Shown: positions 18,365 to 26,996, counted from the first letter of the stretch. The stretch: DNA of 64,000 bases from CALVNN01 sp964393975 (GCA_964393975.1 CAYMVO010000002.1:23580-87579), one strand, 5' to 3'. The notes: generated from the sequence alone by a model not told the origin. Numbers and translations are program-made.

Positions 18365-18961
18365 TTAACGTTTGCTAAATTGAGGCGCTTTACGAGCTTT
18401 CTTGAGACCGTATTTCTTACGCTCTTTAGTCCTAGCGTCACGAGTCAAGAAACCTTCTTTCTTAATCTCTTTTCTCAAATTTTCATCAAACTCAACTAAT
18501 GCTCTAGCGACACCAAGTCTTACAGCACCTGCTTGACCTCTAAAACCGCCACCGATAACATTAACATAAACATCAAATTTATTTTCCATACCGACCAAAG
18601 TCAAAGGTTGCTTAGCGACTTGTATCAAAGTACCCAAATGGAAATACTCCTCAATGGTACGCTTGTTTATAGTAAACTTACCCGTCCCAGGGAGCAATCT
18701 AACTCTAGCAATAGACTTCTTACGACGACCAGTACCTAAATATTGGATAGTTGCGTCCTTCTTTACTGCAGATTTCGCAGTCTTTGCACTAGTCTTCTTT
18801 GCTGGCTTCTCTTCCTTCGCCTCTACCTCAGCGTCAACCTTCTTAGTAGTCTTTTTAGTAGTCTTTGGCTCTTTTTCTACCTTTTCTTCGGTAGTCTTTT
18901 TTGCTCTCTTAGGTTTTGCTTCTACTTCAGTAGCGATTACATCATTCTCTAATTCTGCCAT
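18365..18961 (-). CDS. rpsI: 30S ribosomal protein S9 with a ~70-residue Lys/Ala/Glu-rich N-terminal extension
   Basis: 198 aa. The last ~128 residues are canonical S9, from IQYLGTGRRKKSIARV through GGGFRGQAGAVRLGVARAL to the C-terminal tail ending QFSKR, which reaches the ribosomal P site. The first ~70 residues are low-complexity (repeats of KKTT, EKV, AKT) and are not part of ordinary bacterial S9, which is about 130 aa. No second start with a good ribosome binding site is evident at the S9 core. The start codon overlaps the rplM stop (TAATG), indicating translational coupling. S9 and L13 are usual operon partners. Confidence 0.95.
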   Translation of the reverse strand: MAELENDVIATEVEAKPKRAKKTTEEKVEKEPKTTKKTTKKVDAEVEAKEEKPAKKTSAKTAKSAVKKDATIQYLGTGRRKKSIARVRLLPGTGKFTINKRTIEEYFHLGTLIQVAKQPLTLVGMENKFDVYVNVIGGGFRGQAGAVRLGVARALVEFDENLRKEIKKEGFLTRDARTKERKKYGLKKARKAPQFSKR

Positions 18962-19407
18962 TACTTTTTATCTCCTTTTGTAAGAGTCAAAACTTCAGGC
19001 TTTTGCGCCTCGTGACCGTGTTCACTGCCAGCATAAACCTTTAATTTTTTAATCATTTTTCTACCTAAACTGTTTTTTGGCATCATACCTTTTACTGCCT
19101 CGTAAACAACAAATTCAGGCTTTTTAGCCATCAAGGTCTTGTATTGGACTTCCTTTAGACCACCAACGTAACCAGTATGGTGATGGTAGTACTTGTCCTC
19201 CAACTTATTACCCGTCAAAACGATATCTTTGCAATTAATAACGATAACAAAATCACCCGTATCAACATGTGGCGTATAGGTAGGTTTGCTCTTGCCAGTC
19301 AAGACCATAGCGACACGACTAGCGAGTCTACCTAAGGTCTCACCCTTGGCGTCTACAACGTACCATTTTCTGTCCACTGTTTGGGGATTAGCCATATATG
19401 TCTTCAT
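18961..19407 (-). CDS. rplM: 50S ribosomal protein L13
   Basis: 148 aa from the ATG at 19405-19407. GGAG lies nine nt upstream; a longer frame with a TTG start at 19422 would overlap that site and is rejected. Typical L13 sequence is seen: RKWYVVDAKGETLGRLAS, GDFVIVINCKDIVLTG, KYYHHTGY-like KYYHHHTGYVGG, and the C-terminal LGRKMIKKLKVYAG. It is an early-assembly protein of the large subunit and first gene of the rplM-rpsI operon, expressed from a consensus promoter with a structured leader. Confidence 0.97.
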   Translation of the reverse strand: MKTYMANPQTVDRKWYVVDAKGETLGRLASRVAMVLTGKSKPTYTPHVDTGDFVIVINCKDIVLTGNKLEDKYYHHHTGYVGGLKEVQYKTLMAKKPEFVVYEAVKGMMPKNSLGRKMIKKLKVYAGSEHGHEAQKPEVLTLTKGDKK

Positions 19408-19552
19408 AATATTATTCTCCAAACTTTATAAATTTTCATTTACTTCAAATTCAAAGGTAATTTAATTAGTTAAGGGGCTAAATTAACAAAAAAAATCGCT
19501 TGATTTCTTAGTAAAGCACGGTCATTATAACAAACCGCAAAAAATTTGTCAA
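19408..19552 (-). promoter_or_regulatory. Consensus promoter and structured leader of rplM-rpsI (L13-leader-like)
   Basis: Minus strand TTGACA (19547-19552), 17 nt, TATAAT (19524-19529), a perfect consensus promoter. The ~110-nt leader contains a small hairpin AAATC-aagc-GATTT followed by a T run. It also has a stem TTAATTTAG / CTAATTAA around a CCCCTTAA loop (about 19455-19480). L13 leaders that autoregulate rplM are known in low-GC Gram-positives; whether this belongs to that class is inference. Confidence 0.6.
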
Positions 19553-19582
19553 CTACTTTCAAACAATTTTCAAAAAAAATTA

Positions 19583-19786
19583 TCAATTTTTTATATCAAT
19601 ATCTTTTTCTTCATCATCATTTTCGGTAATAGCATCCATAGGACAAGCACCCTTGCATCCACCACATTTTATACAGATTTCCTTATTTATTCTAGCGTTG
19701 CCACCATCATCAAAATCTATTGCTTCTACTGGGCAAACCGCAAAACAAGTACCACAACCTATACATTTATCCTTTACAACTCTCAT
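19583..19786 (-). CDS. 2[4Fe-4S] ferredoxin
   Basis: 67 aa with two classic cluster motifs, CIGCGTCFAVCP and CIKCGGCKGACP, and an acidic C-terminal tail. It is a soluble low-potential electron carrier. Its start overlaps the stop of the upstream RnfC-like gene by ATGA, so the two are translationally coupled and probably work together. The rplM promoter begins about 30 nt after its stop. Confidence 0.93.
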   Translation of the reverse strand: MRVVKDKCIGCGTCFAVCPVEAIDFDDGGNARINKEICIKCGGCKGACPMDAITENDDEEKDIDIKN

Positions 19787-20826
19787 TTCTTTTTTCTCCT
19801 CAAATATTGTTTTTCATTTAAAAACAAAGCCGAATCCACCGCTCCCGTCACAGGTTTGCTAAAACTTTCAAACTCTGGCTCTACACCCACGCCGTTTACA
19901 TAATCGCCATAGACAATCCCGCTTAATAACACATTTTTATACTTTTTCTCAGTCTTTAGGACCGTCATAATATCGTGGTTTGATTTTCTATTAAGAGCGA
20001 CTAACTCTTTCTTGATATGGGACTTTTGACCGCTATCTGCGGTCTTTAATTTTTCTTTTAACTCCGCTACTTTTTCGCACTCATGCTTTGCTAAATCATA
20101 CATCTTATGATACTCATCATTTGGGAAAATCTCACCCCCGCAAGCGTCCAAAACAGCAAAATAATCTGTACCTATTGGCACCCTTAGTACTTTAGGTTCT
20201 TTGATTGCTTCGCCAGCAACTGTCATAATCTTATACACATAAGGAATACCGTCTTCTACTGCGAGACTAAGGTTGTAGAGGTCACCTAATGTCACTTTTT
20301 TACCGTCTAGTGCAAACTTTAGTCCAAACCTTTTTGCAAAGCCTTTATCATTTGTGCAAAGGGACGCAAAACTCTTTACATAGTCTATCGCGTGATTGAT
20401 TTTATCACTAAATGAGCGCAAAATAGCGTCATCATTATTTATATAATACTTATCATCACTACCAATCAGTAAAAACTTTTCCCCCTCAAAAATACCATTG
20501 AGCCCGCTCTCCGCTATACGCTCCTTTACATCTACATCAGTAGTAGAAAGTGGGGTACACTCGTCCTTACGATCATTTCTGATAAGGACACCTTGCATCT
20601 CCTCCCCGCGCTCATTAATTACCGTCCATTGAGCGTCATGAACACTCCCACTACAAGGACTAAAATAGTAGACACCATTCGCCACCCCGATGATTTGATA
20701 AGCTTCAACATGGTCATCATTTATTACACCAATCTCACCATTTAGCGGAATGGGTACAACCACGACTAACGATGCATCCATAGCCTCTATATACTTACCA
20801 AAAGTCATTTTTTTACTTCTCTTCAT
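19783..20826 (-). CDS. RnfC-like SLBB-domain protein without iron-sulfur motifs
   Basis: About 347 aa from the ATG at 20824-20826, chosen over an upstream ATG because AAAGGATGG lies just before it. The N-terminal part resembles the RnfC barrel-sandwich segment. The central KIMTVAGEAIKEPKVLRV followed by PIGTD-x4-LDACGG matches the SLBB region of RnfC/NuoF-type proteins. The Cys-rich CxxCxxC-type ferredoxin segment of true RnfC is absent, but a separate two-cluster ferredoxin is encoded immediately downstream with ATGA overlap. This looks like a split, soluble arrangement of RnfC modules. No other Rnf subunit is in the window. Electron-transfer role inferred. Confidence 0.6.
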   Translation of the reverse strand: MKRSKKMTFGKYIEAMDASLVVVVPIPLNGEIGVINDDHVEAYQIIGVANGVYYFSPCSGSVHDAQWTVINERGEEMQGVLIRNDRKDECTPLSTTDVDVKERIAESGLNGIFEGEKFLLIGSDDKYYINNDDAILRSFSDKINHAIDYVKSFASLCTNDKGFAKRFGLKFALDGKKVTLGDLYNLSLAVEDGIPYVYKIMTVAGEAIKEPKVLRVPIGTDYFAVLDACGGEIFPNDEYHKMYDLAKHECEKVAELKEKLKTADSGQKSHIKKELVALNRKSNHDIMTVLKTEKKYKNVLLSGIVYGDYVNGVGVEPEFESFSKPVTGAVDSALFLNEKQYLRRKKK

Positions 20827-20865
20827 ACAATACCATCCTTTTTGTGCTATCACGCATCTTTATAT

Positions 20866-20965
20866 AATAGAAACTATGTGTCGTAAATTTTAAATTTGAT
20901 TTAAAATTTATGCAAATTTGACAATTTGCTCTAAAATTATCATTTTAGCGACACAGTTTGAATTA
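20866..20965 (-). repeat. Second copy (inverted) of the ~100-bp palindromic repeat unit
   Basis: Reverse complement matches about 14420-14520 with only a few differences. It includes the CTAAAAT...ATTTTAG inverted repeat, the AAATTTTAAAT palindrome and the terminal GTTTCTATTA. The 42-nt hairpin unit is not attached here. It lies upstream of the RnfC-like gene, in a 256-nt spacer. Confidence 0.7.
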
Positions 20966-21082
20966 GGTGTCGTTTATATCAAATACAAAAATAAATTTTT
21001 ATGCTTTACTCTAGCTTCCTATAATATATACAATATGTATTTTATCATTTAAAACACGCAATGTCAATAAAAAGGAGGCAAT

Positions 21083-21142
21083 ATGGAGTCACTATTACAA
21101 AATATTTTTATGTGTATTTTTTGGTTTGTGTGTTATATATAG
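21083..21142 (+). CDS. Candidate 19-residue hydrophobic peptide
   Basis: A small frame with an excellent ribosome binding site (AAAAGGAGGCAAT before ATG at 21083) encodes 19 residues. All but the first few are hydrophobic or aromatic (NIFMCIFWFVCYI end). TATAAT occurs ~60 nt upstream. It could be a small membrane peptide or a leader peptide for the downstream HU gene (start 104 nt further on). Expression is unproven; the strong site is the main support. Confidence 0.35.
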   Translation: MESLLQNIFMCIFWFVCYI

Positions 21143-21246
21143 CGTATACCTTCTTATTTCGTTTACAATAAGACTTACTCACAATTTCGCTAAAAAGTGA
21201 ATAAACTCAAAGTGATTTGGATAGCATTTTATATAAGGAGGTCGCT

Positions 21247-21519
21247 ATGAATAAAAAGGATATAATTTCTGTACTAAAAGAACAAACCAAACTACCACTA
21301 AGTGCGTGCAATAAATTTTACAACGCATTTGTATATGCCGTTACCGACGGGCTAAAAAAGGGCGAAGAAGTCGTGATAAGCGGACTAGGTAAATTTGTAG
21401 TAAAACAACGCAAATCAAGAAAAGTCATAAACCCACAAACAAAAAAGATAATGAATGTACCCGCAAGACTCTCTCCGCAATTCAAAGCTAGCAAGCATCT
21501 AAAAGACAGTATAGTATGA
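21247..21519 (+). CDS. HU-family DNA-binding protein
   Basis: 90 aa from the ATG at 21247, preceded by AAGGAGGTCGCT. A longer frame from 21217 lacks such a site. HU features are present: N-terminal MNKKDIISVLK helix pair, GEEVVISGLGKFVVKQRKSRKV leading into the DNA-binding arm with NPQTKK and VPARLSPQFKAS. It bends and compacts DNA as a dimer. A second, more canonical HU is encoded at 23730-24005, so this may be a specialised paralog. Confidence 0.9.
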   Translation: MNKKDIISVLKEQTKLPLSACNKFYNAFVYAVTDGLKKGEEVVISGLGKFVVKQRKSRKVINPQTKKIMNVPARLSPQFKASKHLKDSIV

Positions 21520-21524
21520 TTTTA

Positions 21525-21580
21525 TAAAATAAAAACGCCTTTATCGTGACTTTTTATAGTATGGATAAAGGTATTTTTAT
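21525..21580. terminator. Bidirectional terminator between HU and spoVB
   Basis: CCTTTATC / GATAAAGG stem with A-rich 5' and T-rich 3' flanks, between two convergent genes. Confidence 0.7.
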
Positions 21581-23134
21581 TTATCTAAAAAGTTTGTTTG
21601 TGCGTAGCATAAATAACCATATAAGCAATAGATACACTCCACCTGCTAGCGCTATAGAAAGGATAGTCCCAAAGGTGCCAAACGCACCAGTGAGGAAAGA
21701 CCTAATGATATACGCCACCGCCACAAACACCACACTAGCGAGCATATACACTGGAGCGTTAGTAAGGGATATATTTACTTCGCTACCCAAAAAACGCAGA
21801 TTTACGCAAGCGACTAAAAGGTAGCATATAACACTCGCTATCATTCCCGCCACTATCCCAAAATGCCAAACGAGTACAATACTGATAAAGATTTTTGCTA
21901 GGCATCCTACAAACATACCAAACGCGGGAGCGTAGAGTCTATTTAGACAATGAAGGCAAGCCGATGAAAGCCCTACAATACTAATAAGAATAACATTTAT
22001 AGAGCCCATTTGCATTAGCATATTTACGACATTTTCATTATCACCACTAGCAACCACAGGAAACAAAAATCTTGCTATCTCTCCACCAAAAAACAAAAAC
22101 CCCAAAAACGCAGGAATACTGATAGCAAGCACACTATCTAGTGCAAGGTTTATTTTTTTGCTAGCAGTCACAAAGTCTTTTTTTGCTAAGAGCGTACATA
22201 CGACAGGCACAATGGCAGTAGCTATTGCAGTAGCGACCACAATAGGCATATTTATAATAGTATTTGCGACACCGCTATATAGCCCATAACTAGCAGTAGC
22301 CTTTGCAACAGACTGACCGCTTGCTTGTAGTAGATTTACGAGCATTACGCTATCCACCACCAAAATTATCGGCATAAAACTACTAGCGAGCGTCACAGGA
22401 CAAACCAACCGCAAAATCTCTCGCACTACATCACCAGTCTTTGGTGTAAAAGAGTCTAGAGGTCTTATGGCAAAAGTGCGTCTTTTACTAATATAACTTA
22501 AAGTTATATAAATAAGACTAAATAGTTCACTAAGTGTAATACCAAAAAGAGCCCCTACCACCATAGCGCCACTACCCTCACCACGTAAAAGATAGGCAAA
22601 TAATAGCCCAAAGACGAGTTTTACTAGTTGCTCGATGATTTGCGATATTGCGGTCGGTGTCATATTTCCCATACCTTGAAAGACACCACGAAACACGCTA
22701 ATCATTGTGACTATCACTACGCTAGGTGATATCACCTTATACGCGCTAGACACCATAGGATTACCTTGCATCTCGCCAAGCTCATCGGCAAAGACAAATA
22801 AAACGAGAGAAAACACAAGTCCTATCGCAAGCATAAGCCATACGCTAGTGTGAATGATTTTGCGGATGTAATTTTTTTGACCTAAAGCGGTTTTTTCCGC
22901 TATCAAACGACTAATAGCGTTCGGTACACCAGATGAAGCAATCACCAAGAGTAATGTAAAAATAGGATATACCATTTGATATAGCCCAATACCTTGCTCT
23001 CCTAAAATGTTTGTTAGCGGAATCCTATATATCGCACCTATAAGCTTACAAATGATAGCACCTAATGATAGGATAATTGCGCCTTTTACGAATATTGTGG
23101 GTGCAAATCTTTCTTTTATTTTAGCAAAAGACAC
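21581..23134 (-). CDS. spoVB: SpoVB-type polysaccharide/lipid flippase (MATE/MOP superfamily)
   Basis: 517 aa with about 14 hydrophobic segments. The N-terminal block (GAIICKLIGAIYRIPLTNIL, GLYQMVYPIFTLLLV, SSGVPNAISRLIAEK) is typical of stage V sporulation protein B and related flippases, which move lipid-linked sugar precursors across the membrane for cortex or cell-wall synthesis. The start is GTG with AGGTGTA upstream. It begins one nt after the spoVT stop, so the two are co-transcribed. This strongly suggests a sporulation-capable lineage. Confidence 0.9.
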   Translation of the reverse strand: MSFAKIKERFAPTIFVKGAIILSLGAIICKLIGAIYRIPLTNILGEQGIGLYQMVYPIFTLLLVIASSGVPNAISRLIAEKTALGQKNYIRKIIHTSVWLMLAIGLVFSLVLFVFADELGEMQGNPMVSSAYKVISPSVVIVTMISVFRGVFQGMGNMTPTAISQIIEQLVKLVFGLLFAYLLRGEGSGAMVVGALFGITLSELFSLIYITLSYISKRRTFAIRPLDSFTPKTGDVVREILRLVCPVTLASSFMPIILVVDSVMLVNLLQASGQSVAKATASYGLYSGVANTIINMPIVVATAIATAIVPVVCTLLAKKDFVTASKKINLALDSVLAISIPAFLGFLFFGGEIARFLFPVVASGDNENVVNMLMQMGSINVILISIVGLSSACLHCLNRLYAPAFGMFVGCLAKIFISIVLVWHFGIVAGMIASVICYLLVACVNLRFLGSEVNISLTNAPVYMLASVVFVAVAYIIRSFLTGAFGTFGTILSIALAGGVYLLLIWLFMLRTNKLFR

Positions 23135-23135
23135 A

Positions 23136-23630
23136 CTACACCTGCCTAGAGATAATACCGCTAATAAACTCCGTAAAATCTCGCATATTACTATCTATCT
23201 CGCTCTCGCTATAGCAAACGACAAAGCCTAGTCTATCCCCGTCTTTTAGTATAGAACTAATATACCTAAAAGGGTACTTATCATCAAAAGAAAACTCATC
23301 CGCCTTTGACTCAAACGACCTAAGCGGAAGGTCAAAAACAGTTTCCTCAAGCGCTACGCCGTCATAACATTTTAGTAGCTTATTTGTCGCAACGACCTTT
23401 TCATTATCACACACGATAAACCTATTTAGCCTTTGCGGTAGAGCGCCTAAGATAGCGCTAGCGAGTTCTTTTATACTCCTACCCACATCACATTTTGTCA
23501 AGACTATTTTGTCATTTTCTAGTGAGAGTTCTAGCGTTGTCCCCTCTCTTAGCCTCAAACTTTTTCTAAGCTCCATAGGTAAAACGATACGTCCCAAACT
23601 ATCCACTCTTCTGATAATGCCCGATTTCAT
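23136..23630 (-). CDS. spoVT: SpoVT-type AbrB-family transcriptional regulator
   Basis: 164 aa from the ATG at 23628-23630 (GGAAGGTGTGT upstream); the longer frame from 23729 runs through the HU terminator and is rejected. The N-terminal swapped-hairpin AbrB domain is clear: MKSGIIRRVDSLGRIVLP, ELRKSLRLREGTTLEL. A GAF-like C-terminal domain of ~110 residues follows. SpoVT regulates forespore genes in Bacillus and Clostridium. A TATAAT lies at 23673-23678 without a clear -35. It is coupled to spoVB, a plausible target. Confidence 0.9.
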   Translation of the reverse strand: MKSGIIRRVDSLGRIVLPMELRKSLRLREGTTLELSLENDKIVLTKCDVGRSIKELASAILGALPQRLNRFIVCDNEKVVATNKLLKCYDGVALEETVFDLPLRSFESKADEFSFDDKYPFRYISSILKDGDRLGFVVCYSESEIDSNMRDFTEFISGIISRQV

Positions 23631-23689
23631 ACACACCTTCCTTTTATAGTAGAATGTACAAAAACCGACCACATTATACACAAAAAGAC

Positions 23690-23721
23690 AAAGAAAAAAG
23701 CGGTCACTAAAAACCACTTTT
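23690..23721 (-). terminator. Rho-independent terminator of the HU gene
   Basis: Minus strand AAGTGGT-ttttagtg-ACCGCTT stem followed by TTTTT, just past the HU stop codon at 23730. Confidence 0.75.
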
Positions 23722-23729
23722 AAACACAA

Positions 23730-24005
23730 TTACTTATTGAATTGATCTTTGAAAGAATTGCTAAACTTGAAAGCTGGTACTTTACTAGCTTTGATAGTAA
23801 TCTTTTCTTTAGTTTGAGGGTTAAAAGCCTCACGCTCTGGGCGGTCTTTTATCTCAAAAGTGCCGAAACCAGTTAAAGCGATCTTTTCTCCTTGAGATAG
23901 TCCTTCTTGCACACTAGCAACAAAAGCATCATAAGCGATAGTAGCCTCCTTGATAGTGTAACCTGCATTACTAGCGAATGCTCTAATAAATTCACTTTTA
24001 TTCAT
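23730..24005 (-). CDS. hup: HU family DNA-binding protein (canonical)
   Basis: 91 aa from the ATG at 24003-24005 (GGAAGG upstream). It is canonical HU: MNKSEFIRAFASNAGYT, GLSQGEKIALTGFGTFEI, DRPEREAFNPQTKEKI, and the terminal PAFKFSNSFKD. It is a nucleoid protein binding DNA as a dimer. It has its own promoter and terminator and is probably the major HU of the cell, in contrast with the more divergent copy at 21247. Confidence 0.95.
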   Translation of the reverse strand: MNKSEFIRAFASNAGYTIKEATIAYDAFVASVQEGLSQGEKIALTGFGTFEIKDRPEREAFNPQTKEKITIKASKVPAFKFSNSFKDQFNK

Positions 24006-24075
24006 AAAATGAAAACCTTCCTTTCTCCAATGGATATTAAAAAGCAACCGTTATAACCGATTAACTTTCGGTGTG

Positions 24076-24104
24076 ATTATACCACAAAAAAATACTATTT
24101 GCAA
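24076..24104 (-). promoter_or_regulatory. Promoter of the canonical HU gene
   Basis: Minus strand TTGCAA (24099-24104), 17 nt, TATAAT (24076-24081). Confidence 0.65.
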
Positions 24105-24225
24105 ACAAATTTAACAAAAAAGTTCAAAGTTTTTCAATATTTTACCATAAAACTCTTAACTTTTTAGCAAAAACGTACAAATTGTCGGTTTTTTTAGGTG
24201 ATTTTTGAGATTTAATATTTTAAAA

Positions 24226-24254
24226 TTGACAATTTTTAGTGATTATGTTATCAT
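24226..24254 (+). promoter_or_regulatory. Promoter of the FAD-oxidoreductase operon
   Basis: TTGACA (24226-24231), 17 nt, TATCAT (24249-24254), ~20 nt before the ribosome binding site of the gene at 24280. Confidence 0.75.
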
Positions 24255-24279
24255 AGCAAAAACTATTAAAGGGGATAAA

Positions 24280-25434
24280 ATGAAAAAAGACGTTGTTATT
24301 ATCGGTGGTGGAGCTAGCGGTTTGTTTTGCGCTCTAAATCTAAATAAACATTTAGACACGCTAATAATAGAGCCTATGCCACTAGGTAAAAAGTTTTTAG
24401 TGACTGGTAACGGGCGGTGCAATCTTACAAATATTGACCACGCCAACGCTTACAACAAAGATTTAAGTAGTTTTTTTGATAAATTTAATCAATTTGATAC
24501 CATAAAGACTTTTAGTGACCTAGGACTACTCACATACACAGATAGCGAAGGACGTGTGTATCCTATTTCAAATAGTGCGGTCAGTGTACAAACGATACTA
24601 CAGCAAAAAATAAATACGCTAGACCACATATCATACTTAAAAGATTATGCCACTAGCATTTGTAAAGGTGATAACGAGTATATCATCACCACCGCAAGCG
24701 GTGAAAAGGTGACCAGTAAATACGTGGTAGTAGCCGTAGGTGGCGGGGCAAAGCTAGACCTACCAAACGACATATTAGTCACGCCTTTTACCCCTGCCCT
24801 TTGCGGACTAGCCACCACAAAAAATTATGGGTTAAACGGTGTACGCGTACAAAATGTAAATGTGTCTTTATATAATAAGGATATAGAGGTTTATAGGGAA
24901 AGTGGCGAGATTTTATTCAAAGAAAACGGCATCAGCGGTATAGTGATAATGAATATATCAAACCATATAAAAGATTTTGATAGTGCTATGCTAAAGATAG
25001 ATTTACTACCTAGTCATACAAAAAGCGAGCTAGTGAGATTTATCAAAGAGACCATACAAAAAAATGATTTATTAGTTAGTCAAATATTAAATGGTATATT
25101 ACACCTATCACTTGCAAATCACATACTAAGCAAGTGTGGTGTACAGTTTAACGCCAAAGCAAGCACGCTAAATGATGATAAAATCACCGCTATAGCGGAT
25201 ATGATAAAATGCTACACTTTAAAGGTGTTAGGATTTTTAAGCAACAATCAAATTTTTGCTGGTGGCGTAATGCTAAGTGATTTAAACGAAAATCTAGAGC
25301 ATATCGCTCACGCAAACCTTTTTGTAGTAGGCGAATTTACCGAAGTAATCGGGCACTGTGGCGGGCACAACCTACAATGGGCGTTTACTAGTGGGAGCAT
25401 AGTCGGGCGCGCAATAACGGAGAGAGCAAAATGA
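24280..25434 (+). CDS. HI0933/BaiN-family FAD-dependent oxidoreductase
   Basis: 384 aa from the ATG at 24280 (GGGGATAAA upstream). The frame extends to 24205, but that would begin before the promoter. It has the FAD dinucleotide-binding motif VVIIGGGASGLFCAL near the N-terminus, the family hallmark VTGNGRCNLTN, a second GG(G/A) region (VAVGGGAKLDLP) and C-terminal FVVGEFTEVIGHCGGHNLQWAF. The family is flavoproteins of uncertain physiology; some members act in bile-acid or other anaerobic reductions. It is the first gene of a three-gene operon and overlaps the next by ATGA. Confidence 0.9.
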   Translation: MKKDVVIIGGGASGLFCALNLNKHLDTLIIEPMPLGKKFLVTGNGRCNLTNIDHANAYNKDLSSFFDKFNQFDTIKTFSDLGLLTYTDSEGRVYPISNSAVSVQTILQQKINTLDHISYLKDYATSICKGDNEYIITTASGEKVTSKYVVVAVGGGAKLDLPNDILVTPFTPALCGLATTKNYGLNGVRVQNVNVSLYNKDIEVYRESGEILFKENGISGIVIMNISNHIKDFDSAMLKIDLLPSHTKSELVRFIKETIQKNDLLVSQILNGILHLSLANHILSKCGVQFNAKASTLNDDKITAIADMIKCYTLKVLGFLSNNQIFAGGVMLSDLNENLEHIAHANLFVVGEFTEVIGHCGGHNLQWAFTSGSIVGRAITERAK

Positions 25435-26996
25435 AACAAATAAACGAATTAAAACTAAATATAGGTTACAAAGTCAGTGATATAATCGCTAAAATATGTC
25501 ACGATTACAAGTGCAAAAGCAGTGATATAAAAAGCGTGCATTTGCTCAAAGAAGCCATTGATGCAAGAAAAGGTATAAAGTACGTGGTAAATGTCGGGGT
25601 TGAGTTTGACGCTTTTAACGCTCTTACCGCTAGACTAAAAGATATTACTCTAGACACTAGCGGGTTTGAAGAATGCTCTCTTAGTGCCACTCACCGCCCT
25701 TTGATAGTAGGGTTTGGTCCGAGCGGAATGTTTTGCGCGTTGGCACTAGCGAAAATGGGACTAAGACCTATAGTGATAGAGCAGGGAAAGTGCGTGGAGG
25801 AAAGAGAAAAAGATATCGAAGCGTTTTGGAGATGTGGTGAAATAAATGAATATAGCAACGTGCATTATGGTGAAGGTGGCGCGGGGACTTTTAGCGATGG
25901 AAAGCTAAACTCCAACATATCCAACCCATACACTAAAAAAATCATAAACGAGTTTATTTTGCATGGTGCACCAAAAGAAATTTATTACAAATCAAAACCA
26001 CATATCGGTACTGACAATCTCAAAAGGATTGTGCGCTCTATTCGTGAGGAGATTATACGCTTAGGTGGTGAAGTGCGGTTTGAGACAAAGCTCACCTCTT
26101 TTGCAAAGACGAGTATTTTTGAGATAAGCGCGCTTGACCTAAAGACGCAAAAACAAAGCGTCCTCATAACTGATAGACTGATACTCGCTATTGGGCATAG
26201 TCCGCTAGACACTTTTAAAATGCTAAAAGATAAAGGTGTCACTATGAGTCAAAAACCTTTCGCTATGGGCGTTAGAATAGAGCACCCACAAAAAAATATC
26301 AATCTATCACAATACGGTATGCTAGATGATAGACTACCAAATGCAGACTACAAACTCGTCGAACATTTAAGTAGCGGTCGCAGTGTGTTTACTTTTTGTA
26401 TGTGTCCTGGCGGATATGTCGTGTCCTCTAGTAGCGAAAAAGGCACTCTCGTCACCAACGGAATGAGTAATTTTGCTAGAGATAGCGAGTACGCAAACTC
26501 AGCACTTTTAGTAGATGTGCGACCTAGCGATTATGACAAGGGCGATGTTTTGGACGGGTTTATTTTTCAAAGAAAATACGAGAAAAAAGCGTTTGAGTTG
26601 GGCGGTGAAAGGTATTACGCTCCCGCTATGAGCGTAAGCGAGTTTTTAGGCGGAGAAAGTGATGTATCTACTAGCACTTATAGACCAAATATAAAAATCA
26701 CAGATATTACAAAATGTTTACCTGATTTTGTGACCGAGAGTCTAAGACTCGCACTACCTAGATTGGATAAAAAATTAAGTAATTTTACTAAAAACGCGTT
26801 GCTTATAGCGCTAGAGAGTCGGTCCAGCTCTCCCGTCACGATAAATAGAAACGAGGATTTTACGAGCGTAAATACCGACCACCTCTACCCTATTGGCGAG
26901 GGGGCAGGCTACGCAGGCGGAATCATCACGAGCGCTATGGATGGATATAAATGCGCCCTCAAAATAAAGGAGGAAATCTTAAGTGCAAAGAATTAA
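25431..26996 (+). CDS. FAD-dependent dehydrogenase-like protein (COG2509-type)
   Basis: 521 aa. An N-terminal ~90-residue domain (KSVHLLKEAIDARKG, YVVNVGVEF) precedes the FAD-binding motif IVGFGPSGMFCALALAKMG. YGEGGAGTFSDGKLNS and the C-terminal GEGAGYAGGIITSAMDG characterise this family of uncharacterised flavoproteins common in Clostridia. Its start overlaps the previous gene by ATGA and its 3' end overlaps the next start by 14 nt, so the three genes form a tight operon. Substrate unknown. Confidence 0.88.
   Translation: MKQINELKLNIGYKVSDIIAKICHDYKCKSSDIKSVHLLKEAIDARKGIKYVVNVGVEFDAFNALTARLKDITLDTSGFEECSLSATHRPLIVGFGPSGMFCALALAKMGLRPIVIEQGKCVEEREKDIEAFWRCGEINEYSNVHYGEGGAGTFSDGKLNSNISNPYTKKIINEFILHGAPKEIYYKSKPHIGTDNLKRIVRSIREEIIRLGGEVRFETKLTSFAKTSIFEISALDLKTQKQSVLITDRLILAIGHSPLDTFKMLKDKGVTMSQKPFAMGVRIEHPQKNINLSQYGMLDDRLPNADYKLVEHLSSGRSVFTFCMCPGGYVVSSSSEKGTLVTNGMSNFARDSEYANSALLVDVRPSDYDKGDVLDGFIFQRKYEKKAFELGGERYYAPAMSVSEFLGGESDVSTSTYRPNIKITDITKCLPDFVTESLRLALPRLDKKLSNFTKNALLIALESRSSSPVTINRNEDFTSVNTDHLYPIGEGAGYAGGIITSAMDGYKCALKIKEEILSAKN

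Noticed and set aside
23631..23729. N-terminal extension of SpoVT
   Set aside because: The extension runs through the HU terminator and lacks a start signal; the ATG at 23630 with GGAAGG is correct.
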